From Pseudomonadota bacterium (GTDB lineage Bacteria > SAR324 > XYD2-FULL-50-16 > JAHJRI01), in contig JAKSDL010000697.1 of the NCBI GenBank assembly GCA_022360105.1, forward strand, positions 1 through 11,988: DNA of 11,988 bases. The letters are read 5' to 3'. Positions 7,482-11,988 of the stretch are shown in pieces. The first letter of the stretch is position 1, and every line of letters starts with the position of its first letter. A model generated the notes under the pieces. It searched no databases, was not told where the DNA came from, and saw only the letters and a program-made list of their open reading frames with translations. Made by a program: the position numbers and the translations under genes.

Positions 7482-7487
7482 CCTCGG

Positions 7488-7492
7488 CTCCT
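7488..7492 (-). promoter_or_regulatory. Ribosome binding site supporting a GTG start
   Basis: AGGAG on the minus strand, 6 bases from the GTG at 7481; no ATG lies nearby in frame, so this site decides the start. Confidence 0.55.
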
Positions 7493-7758
7493 GATACGCT
7501 GATAATTACTTTGTTTTGAAAATGACATGATATTGCTATTTTCTATTTTTGTGCCAAACAGATTAATTAAAATATATCAGCATATTAAATTCATCGATTA
7601 GCAAAAACTCCCATATATCGTAATTGCTAATAAAACATCATTATAATGTCATTCATAAGTTGGAATTTAATAACTGAGTCCGTTCCAAAAAGTGTTTTTA
7701 TTAGTCATTCCGGGCTTGACTCGGAATCCAGTCTTTTTTGTGCATTCCCGTGGATGCC

Positions 7759-7935
7759 GGATCAAGTCCCCTAAGCGCTTATTTAAGGCAAGATTTTGAT
7801 TAATTATGTGAACGAATGGTAGGGCGGCCCTACGTGGCCGCCGAAAGACTAGCCTGTTGGCGGGGTCGTAGCCCCGCCCTACCGTTTGAATGGTACTGCG
7901 AATAATCTTATTTAAGCGCTTATGGGATCAAGTCC
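7759..7935. mobile_element. 155-bp non-coding insert flanked by an exact 11-bp duplication
   Basis: GGATCAAGTCC occurs at 7759-7769 and again at 7925-7935. The insert between them (7770-7924) has ends CCTAAGCGCTTATTTAAG and, inverted, CATAAGCGCTTAAATAAG, identical at 15 of 18 positions, each containing the perfect palindrome TAAGCGCTTA. The combination of direct flanks, terminal inverted repeats and a target that is itself a repeat shows insertion of a small non-autonomous element. No transposase is encoded here. Confidence 0.65.
7818..7883. repeat. GC-rich hairpin core inside the insert
   Basis: 25-bp arms (7818-7842 and 7859-7883) start GGTAGGGCGG and end CCGCCCTACC, pair at 20 of 25 positions and enclose a 16-base loop. 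Its GC content is far above the AT-rich surroundings. It would fold into a strong hairpin on either strand; it may be an independent repeat carried by the insert. Confidence 0.6.
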
Positions 7936-8073
7936 GGTATGACAGGGATTCACGATTTCAATTGAATCGCAAATTAAGCGTTAAATGACTTTTAGGAGTA
8001 GACTCATAACTTGAACTAATTTTTGAAACGGCTTTCAACTATCCCCCTCCCAAACTCAATAATACTGACAGAA

Positions 8074-8206
8074 ATTGTTTGATTTGGTTAAGTTGTTTCT
8101 TGCTATCCGCTCGTTCTGTTAAAACAGATGGTTGGCAAAACACGGATTGTCTGATAACAGTCTTGAAAAGGTTTTTATTGCCCGAATGAATGTTAAATCA
8201 AACAAT
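8074..8206. repeat. Widely spaced 12-bp inverted repeat in the leader of the exported PLP enzyme
   Basis: ATTGTTTGATTT (8074-8085) and AAATCAAACAAT (8195-8206) are exact inverse complements 109 bases apart; the second copy ends 24 bases before the start codon. It could be two copies of a regulator half-site or a long-range stem. It is AT-rich, so chance is not excluded. Confidence 0.3.
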
Positions 8207-8230
8207 CCAATTGGATAGGCAGGAGGCCAC

Positions 8231-9571
8231 ATGTCGCAATCAAAGAAAAATGGGCTTAACTCTCCTTCAAGGCGCAGATTTATTAAAACTGCCGCAGCTG
8301 TCTCAACGGGGATAGCGACTGGAGGAGCTGGTCTGGCATTTATTTTAAAACCTTCCGATGCCGGTGCTGCTTATTCTCCTTACTTTTCGAAACTTAATAC
8401 CGCTTTGAAAGAAGCCGGTTTGGGACGACCCTGCATAGTTCTTGATCTGGATCGGGTTGATCACAACATATCGCGGGTTAAGCATTGGCTTGGCAAAGAT
8501 TATACTTATCGAGTGGTAACAAAATCCCTGCCGTCATTTAAACTGATACAATATGTGCTCAAGAAATCCGATTCCAATCACCTCATGGCGTTCCATCAGC
8601 CCTATCTGGAATTGTTTGTATCCAAATTTCAAAATTCAGACATCTTGCTGGGGAAACCCATGCTGATAGCTGCTGTAGAAGAGTTTTACAACAATATTCC
8701 CAAGAAGCAGCATTCCCGGGTTTCAAAACAGATTCAATGGCTTGTTGACACCGAGGTGCGGTTAAATCATTACCTGAAGATAGCAAAAGAAAAAAACGTC
8801 AGACTCAGAATCAACCTGGAGATCGATATAGGGCTCCACCGGGGAGGTGTTGCCGATTATCCTGAATTTGATAATATGCTCGCGCTAATAGCCGCAAACG
8901 GGAGTCATTTGGAATTTACCGGATTAATGGGATACGAGGCCCATGTCCGACATGCACCTCCCGTGATCAGCTCGGTAGACAGTGCTTTCGACAATGCAAT
9001 GCTTGCCTATAAACGATTTTACGATCGGGTGAAAGACAAATTCCCTGAACTCTTTCATAAAAATCTGACCTTCAACAGCGGAGGCAGTACGACGTATCAG
9101 CTGTTCAACGATACCCCGGAGATTAATGACATTGCTGCGGGTTCCTGCATGGTCAAGCCCTCTTCTTTTCAAATGCTGGAGGATCATAAGCCCGCCCTTT
9201 TCATTGCTGCGCCGGTGTTAAAAAAGCTGGAAGGACCTCAAGTAGCCTTTCTCGATTTTGCTTCAGGTTTGCTTCAAACATGGGATGTGAATATGGAAAA
9301 TGCACTCTATCTTTATGGAGGTGGATGGGCTGCTGAACAAGTCTCCCCGCCAGGCGTCAAAATGAATCCGTTAACAGCAGGCCCATTGAATCAAAACCTT
9401 TTGCCAAATCAATCGTTGTTTAATTGTTCGAATTCAGTAGATCTGGGTGTAGGGGATTTTGTGTTTTTTCATCCGCAACAAGGAGATGCTGCCTTTCAAT
9501 TTGAAGAGATCAGGGTAACAAGAAGCGGTCGGCTTTTGGAAACCTGGAAACCGCTTCCGAAGAGGTTTTGA
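8231..9571 (+). CDS. Tat-exported PLP enzyme, alanine racemase / D-threonine aldolase-like (fold type III)
   Basis: A 446-residue protein with a twin-arginine signal: SRRRFIKT (13-20), a hydrophobic stretch to about 39 and a likely cleavage after AGA near 44-46, so it probably folds with its cofactor in the cytoplasm and acts in the periplasm. The mature part has the alanine-racemase-type barrel: CIVLDLDRVDHNI (68-80), candidate PLP lysine K98 in VVTKSLPS, EIDIGLHRGGV (197-207), and the likely phosphate-binding FNSGGSTTYQL (281-291). The C-terminal domain holds HPQQGDAAFQF (414-424), where D-threonine aldolases and D-serine dehydratases usually have a metal-binding His/Cys pair; the cysteine is not seen here. 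Reaction probably on a D- or beta-hydroxy amino acid; substrate unknown. AGGAGG (8221-8226) supports the start. It is convergent with the methyltransferase gene, one base between stops. Confidence 0.85.
   Translation: MSQSKKNGLNSPSRRRFIKTAAAVSTGIATGGAGLAFILKPSDAGAAYSPYFSKLNTALKEAGLGRPCIVLDLDRVDHNISRVKHWLGKDYTYRVVTKSLPSFKLIQYVLKKSDSNHLMAFHQPYLELFVSKFQNSDILLGKPMLIAAVEEFYNNIPKKQHSRVSKQIQWLVDTEVRLNHYLKIAKEKNVRLRINLEIDIGLHRGGVADYPEFDNMLALIAANGSHLEFTGLMGYEAHVRHAPPVISSVDSAFDNAMLAYKRFYDRVKDKFPELFHKNLTFNSGGSTTYQLFNDTPEINDIAAGSCMVKPSSFQMLEDHKPALFIAAPVLKKLEGPQVAFLDFASGLLQTWDVNMENALYLYGGGWAAEQVSPPGVKMNPLTAGPLNQNLLPNQSLFNCSNSVDLGVGDFVFFHPQQGDAAFQFEEIRVTRSGRLLETWKPLPKRF
9548..9568. terminator. Hairpin at the convergent gene ends, possible terminator
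   Basis: AAACCGCTTC and GAAGAGGTTT pair at 9 of 10 positions around a tiny loop, followed on plus by TTTTG. An overlapping alternative pairs GAAGCGGT (9522-9529) with ACCGCTTC (9550-9557). It lies at the last codons of the PLP enzyme gene, just before both stops. The T-run is short, so termination is only a possibility. Confidence 0.25.
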
Positions 9572-9572
9572 A

Positions 9573-10211
9573 CTAATACGGTTTACTTGCCTCTAGATAT
9601 ATTGCATCCATAGGTATTTCCTCAACTGGATCCACTTTACACCTATCAATTATAAAACCTGCCTCTGTCACCCACAATTCAACTTGTTCTCGCGTATATC
9701 TGAGAGCAGTAAGTTCCGATTCGTCACCATAATCAATAGCTCCTTCCCCTTCCCAGACAGCTAAGATTAACTGTCCCCGATTGCACAAAGTTCTATACCA
9801 TTCCCGGAGTGCTGACTTGACTTCTTCCGGCCCTAAGTGGTGGACGGCGAAGAAGCTTATCACTGCCACCGATGAGCCTGAAGAGACCATACTTAAATCC
9901 AGCATATTTCCAACAAAGGTTTTAGCCTTCGTTCCAAGCCTTTTTGCTGTTATCTCAATCATTTTAGGGGACAAGTCTACTCCAATCAGTGAATGATTGC
10001 TGTCATACCTGTTGTGATAAAGTTCCAGCATATGACCGGACCCACATGATGTATCTATGACACTACCAGGTAGTTCAGCAATACGTGCTGCCAATCTGGA
10101 CAGAGTATCCGAATAGACTGGAAGTTCAATTTCCGAGTCCATCATTTTACTATACGAATTGGCTGTATCTTCATATAGCTCTCTTACTTCGTTGTCAGGT
10201 GATGTTTTCAT
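9573..10211 (-). CDS. Class I SAM-dependent methyltransferase
   Basis: A 212-residue small-molecule-type methyltransferase with a Rossmann-like core. Motif I is VIDTSCGSGHML (51-62), the acidic residue that binds the SAM ribose is D79 in LIGVDLSPKMI, motif II-like FVGNMLDLS covers 99-107, and AVISFFAVHHL (116-126) corresponds to the post-II strand and loop typical of the UbiE/Methyltransf_11/25 group. There is no membrane segment and no nucleic-acid binding domain. The substrate cannot be told. The start has only a weak purine-rich stretch upstream. It is convergent with the PLP enzyme and divergent from the AraC-type regulator across 302 bp, so the regulator might control it, though this is not shown. 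Confidence 0.88.
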   Translation of the reverse strand: MKTSPDNEVRELYEDTANSYSKMMDSEIELPVYSDTLSRLAARIAELPGSVIDTSCGSGHMLELYHNRYDSNHSLIGVDLSPKMIEITAKRLGTKAKTFVGNMLDLSMVSSGSSVAVISFFAVHHLGPEEVKSALREWYRTLCNRGQLILAVWEGEGAIDYGDESELTALRYTREQVELWVTEAGFIIDRCKVDPVEEIPMDAIYLEASKPY

Positions 10212-10409
10212 ATTTTTACTTTTGTTTTAGGTTAAATTGATCGACTACCAAAGTGTAGCTAATGGATTTTCTTGCCAGCTGTCCGTTTATTAAGAGATCC
10301 TTTTGAGTAAAGATCTGTATTCCCCGCAACCTTTTCTCAAATGGTTCGTGATTTTTTAAAAAGAGTTTGGTTTTACCCTGTTTGATACAGATTTTGGATT
10401 ATTCAGTGG

Positions 10410-10439
10410 TTGACATTGTTAATGTTTACATTGGAAAAT
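10410..10439 (+). promoter_or_regulatory. Candidate sigma-70 promoter of the AraC-type regulator
   Basis: Perfect -35 box TTGACA (10410-10415), 18-base spacer, -10-like GAAAAT (10434-10439, 4 of 6). The predicted start is near 10446, leaving a leader of about 68 bases. Confidence 0.4.
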
Positions 10440-10445
10440 TTAATT

Positions 10446-10457
10446 TCGTATATACGA
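10446..10457. promoter_or_regulatory. 12-bp palindrome at the predicted transcription start
   Basis: TCGTATATACGA is its own inverse complement. Placed at about +1 to +12 of the candidate promoter, it would suit a repressor or an autoregulatory site. AraC-family proteins more often bind direct repeats, so another regulator is possible. Confidence 0.3.
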
Positions 10458-10513
10458 CATAACCAGCTTCTTCTATTGCAAGGTCTCCTGTTTCATTTAA
10501 CTCAGATACCACT

Positions 10514-11521
10514 ATGGAAATATTAAGTACTCCAAAAAGGGAAGAATGCACATTTGAGGATTCCCTAAACGGTTTTTTTACTGCCCCTTCCCCAAAAAAG
10601 CAAGAAGTCACAGGCTCAAAGTTTGATCATGAAATCCATGAGACCGAGCTTAGACCCGGAATGTCACTTTCAACCATCGACTTGAAAGCTGAATCGGAGG
10701 CAGTTATCAGTTACAGGTTCGACAAGCCGATCGTCGGAATCGGATGCATCTTGGCCGGTGATATTGAAAACAGGCCGATCGACCGATTGGATTGGAATAA
10801 ACCGATCAGGAGTAGTGGCGGAGTCAGCGGGATTACCTATCATCCGGTATCTGAAGGAAAGATCTATAAAGCATCTGGGAAATCGGTCAAAATCCTCCAC
10901 CTCCTTTTGAAGCCCGAAATCCTTGAAACATTGTTCTCCCGGGAAATGGATATGCTTCCGGCCCAGTTGAAAAAGGTTTCAGAGGGAGAATCCCGGCAAT
11001 CGTTCAGCTTGTTGAGTCGAATGTCTCCTTCGTTAAAGTCTGTCGCCCACCAGATAACGAGCCAAACACCCCATGGTGTCCCAAAGCATATCTTCCAGGA
11101 AGGAAAAGCCCTGGAATTGTTGTCTCTCCAAATTGCAGCACTCGATGCAAAAGGCCATGGCAGAAAAGGAACGGTTCCGCTGACCTCGATTGAACGAGAG
11201 AAAATCATTGAGTTGGGTAGCTTCCTTGATGAAAACCACGACACTCCGCCTGCTTTGCAGGCTTTAGCGTCAAGAGTGAATTTGAGTGTCAACAAGCTTG
11301 AACGTGGTTTTAGAGAAGTATATGGAATGCCGGTTTTCGCTTATATCCGTGAAAGCAAAATGCAAAAGGCGAAACTGCTGTTTCTGGAAACATCCATGAA
11401 TGTCAGTGAGGTCGCATGGGAGGTTGGTTACGTTAATGTCAGTCATTTTGGGGCGGCGTTCAAAAAACGATTCGGCATTCTGCCAAAAGAGTTCGCCAAA
11501 AGAGTCGGCACCGCCTGTTAA
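10514..11521 (+). CDS. AraC-family transcriptional regulator, PchR-like
   Basis: A 335-residue DNA-binding regulator. The C-terminal AraC domain (about 235-332) has both helix-turn-helix units: LQALASRVNLSVNKLERGFREVYG (about 248-271), then MNVSEVAWEVGYVNVSHFGAAFKKRFGILPKEF (about 295-327). The N-terminal 200 residues, with the segment LRPGMSLSTIDLKAES, resemble the ligand domain of the PchR group, members of which sense siderophores or other small molecules. No upstream in-frame start exists before a TAA at 10460, so the ATG at 10514 stands despite lacking a good Shine-Dalgarno sequence. Possible targets are the divergent methyltransferase or the activase gene that begins 412 bp downstream; the sequence does not decide between them. 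Confidence 0.9.
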   Translation: MEILSTPKREECTFEDSLNGFFTAPSPKKQEVTGSKFDHEIHETELRPGMSLSTIDLKAESEAVISYRFDKPIVGIGCILAGDIENRPIDRLDWNKPIRSSGGVSGITYHPVSEGKIYKASGKSVKILHLLLKPEILETLFSREMDMLPAQLKKVSEGESRQSFSLLSRMSPSLKSVAHQITSQTPHGVPKHIFQEGKALELLSLQIAALDAKGHGRKGTVPLTSIEREKIIELGSFLDENHDTPPALQALASRVNLSVNKLERGFREVYGMPVFAYIRESKMQKAKLLFLETSMNVSEVAWEVGYVNVSHFGAAFKKRFGILPKEFAKRVGTAC

Positions 11522-11868
11522 GCAACCCCAAGAAGGTTTCCAGATTCCCGCAACCTTCTACTGTGCCTGTTTCCAGAGATAGGACCTTGTTTTTTGCTCA
11601 GATCGCCCCCCTCAACGCCGTAAAACGGGTTCAACGCTTCATCGCCTTCACGTATTTCATCCAATATTTAAAGTAAGCCCTGGTACTTAATTTTAACAAT
11701 CCAGAGCATCTCCGGTACTTCCTTAACAATACCCCATCCTCTTTTATAGTCGCAGATCGCGTGTATCTGGTTGCTGTGTACTGCTTTTGTCCGTAAATGA
11801 TACCCAGGTTTTTCTGCTTCCGGTTCGCCAAGGGTAAAAATTAGTTTTAGCCGGGTAGAATACAAAAG

Positions 11869-11888
11869 GACTATTTCGGAAAATAGTC
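11869..11888. promoter_or_regulatory. Inverted repeat in the leader of the second activase gene
   Basis: GACTATTT, CGGA, AAATAGTC: perfect 8-bp arms with a 4-base loop, ending 45 bases before the start codon. On plus it is not followed by a T-run, so an operator or leader hairpin is more likely than a terminator; on minus CCTTTTG follows, leaving weak termination possible. Confidence 0.4.
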
Positions 11889-11921
11889 TTAAGAAATAAC
11901 ACAAACTAAAGACCGAATTAC

Positions 11922-11926
11922 GGAGG
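11922..11926 (+). promoter_or_regulatory. Strong ribosome binding site of the partial activase gene
   Basis: GGAGG seven bases before the ATG at 11934; this is what makes the 18-codon fragment credible as a gene start. Confidence 0.7.
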
Positions 11927-11933
11927 ACAAACC

Positions 11934-11988
11934 ATGTACAGCCTGGGAATAGACATAGGATACTCTTCAATAAAAATTGCCCTGGTAA
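11934..11988 (+). CDS. BadF/BadG/BcrA/BcrD-type ATPase (activase), N-terminal fragment cut by the window edge
   Basis: The first 18 codons give MYSLGIDIGYSSIKIALV, the phosphate-1 motif (GIDIGYSSIK) that opens ASKHA-type activases of 2-hydroxyacyl-CoA dehydratases and benzoyl-CoA reductases. The first gene of the window's left operon encodes the same family with GIDVGSRFTK, so these are two distinct members on opposite strands about 8.4 kb apart. Starting right at the motif, this one lacks the 26-residue leader of the other. The full length is unknown; it may be a short activase or one of the long activase-dehydratase fusions. An inverted repeat lies in its leader, and an AraC-type regulator gene lies upstream on the same strand. 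Confidence 0.75.
   Translation, partial: MYSLGIDIGYSSIKIALV

Larger units (their letters stand above)
7704..7943. repeat. Dispersed-type hairpin repeat, interrupted by an insert
   Basis: The left arm (7704-7731) opens GTCATTCCGGGCTTGACTC and the right arm, about 7750-7769 continued at 7936-7943, ends CGGTATGAC; the two are imperfect inverted complements. GTCATTCC...GGAATCCAG hairpins like this are widespread intergenic repeats in many proteobacteria. Its right arm is split by the 155-bp insert; removing the insert and one copy of the duplication restores a continuous repeat of about 74 bp. Confidence 0.6.
7675..8006. mobile_element. MITE-like element with terminal inverted repeats and TAAC flanks
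   Basis: The left end reads TGAGTCCGTTCCAAAAAGT (7675-7693). The inverse complement of the right end (7988-8006) matches it at 15 of 19 positions, including the terminal TGAGTC. Both ends are bordered outside by TAAC (7671-7674 and 8007-8010), consistent with a 4-bp target duplication. There is no coding capacity, so it would need a transposase in trans. It encloses the hairpin repeat and the inner insert. A 4-bp flank can match by chance, so this outer layer is less certain than the inner ones. Confidence 0.4.
7482..8230. other. 749-bp gene-free region holding nested repeats
   Basis: No convincing ORF on either strand. The left part (7493-7670) is AT-rich with an 8-bp inverted repeat (ATTAGCAA 7597-7604, TTGCTAAT 7624-7631) and the palindrome CATTATAATG (7639-7648). 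The centre (7675-8006) is a nested repeat element. The right part carries the leader of the exported PLP enzyme, with a weak sigma-70-like pair TTGGCA (8132-8137) and GATAAC (8153-8158) 15 bases apart and the dyad CTGTTAAAACAG (8116-8127). Confidence 0.6.
10212..10513. other. Divergent intergenic region between methyltransferase and AraC-type regulator
   Basis: 302 bases, AT-rich, with no ORF of note. It must hold promoters for both genes; the plus-strand promoter and a 12-bp palindrome are described separately. Nothing clear was found for the minus-strand promoter. Confidence 0.5.
11522..11933. other. Gene-poor region between regulator and second activase
   Basis: 412 bases without a convincing gene. 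On the minus strand one frame runs from about 11970 to 11522 with a single interrupting stop (TAA at about 11668-11670); pieces such as EGDEALNPFYGVEGGDLSKK look protein-like, so a decayed gene is possible, but it matches no family I know and its upstream end overlaps the activase start. The rest should be the activase promoter and leader. Confidence 0.4.

Noticed and set aside
7551..7556. GTGCCA, a perfect -24 box (TGGCAC) on minus, upstream of the 104-residue gene
   Set aside because: No GC dinucleotide at the required 10-base spacing downstream on that strand, so it is not a sigma-54 promoter.
7704..7943. Repeated palindromes read as a CRISPR array
   Set aside because: There are only inverted, not regularly spaced direct, repeats and no cas genes; nested hairpin repeats explain the pattern.
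10864..11295. 143-residue open frame on minus within the AraC-type regulator
   Set aside because: Shadow of a regulator whose helix-turn-helix units are intact on plus.
11668..11970. 100-residue minus-strand frame as an intact gene
   Set aside because: Its N-terminal part is antisense to the well-supported activase start and is a hydrophobic run without a signal-peptide pattern; at most the lower part is a decayed remnant.

Overview
The window looks like the chromosome of an anaerobic bacterium, most likely a Desulfobacterota (deltaproteobacterial) relative. The grounds are an oxygen-sensitive dehydratase/activase gene pair of the BadF/HgdC type, the start of a second activase, a sigma-54 activator of a type common in that group, and moderate GC with AT-rich spacers. 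This placement is inferred from gene content; there is no rRNA or marker gene here.

Left third (6-3575, all on the minus strand): one compact operon of four genes with 9-nt spacing or short overlaps. In transcription order these are an ATP-dependent activase with a [4Fe4S] cysteine pair, a single 2-hydroxyacyl-CoA dehydratase-like subunit resembling the YjiM / double-cubane-cluster protein branch, and the ATPase and permease of a sulfonate/nitrate/taurine-type ABC importer. No substrate-binding protein is in view; it may lie left of the edge. Uptake of a small compound coupled to an ATP-driven low-potential reduction or dehydration is the most interesting theme here.

Middle (4040-6971): a saccharopine-dehydrogenase-like oxidoreductase (minus) is divergent from a sigma-54 enhancer-binding activator (plus). 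Their shared 277-bp spacer holds a -24/-12 type promoter facing the oxidoreductase and, at enhancer distance upstream of it, a 32-bp near-perfect palindrome. This reads as a self-contained regulator-target module.

6972-8230: a small hypothetical gene pair (minus), then a non-coding stretch with nested repeats. A roughly 330-bp element with terminal inverted repeats contains a shorter hairpin repeat, which is interrupted by a 155-bp insert flanked by an exact 11-bp duplication.

Right third: a Tat-exported, PLP-dependent fold-type III enzyme (plus), a convergent SAM methyltransferase (minus), a PchR-like AraC regulator (plus), a 412-bp gap, and at 11934 the first 18 codons of a second BadF/HgdC-type activase, preceded by a strong ribosome binding site and an 8-bp-stem inverted repeat. 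No tRNA, rRNA, CRISPR array or intact transposase was seen.
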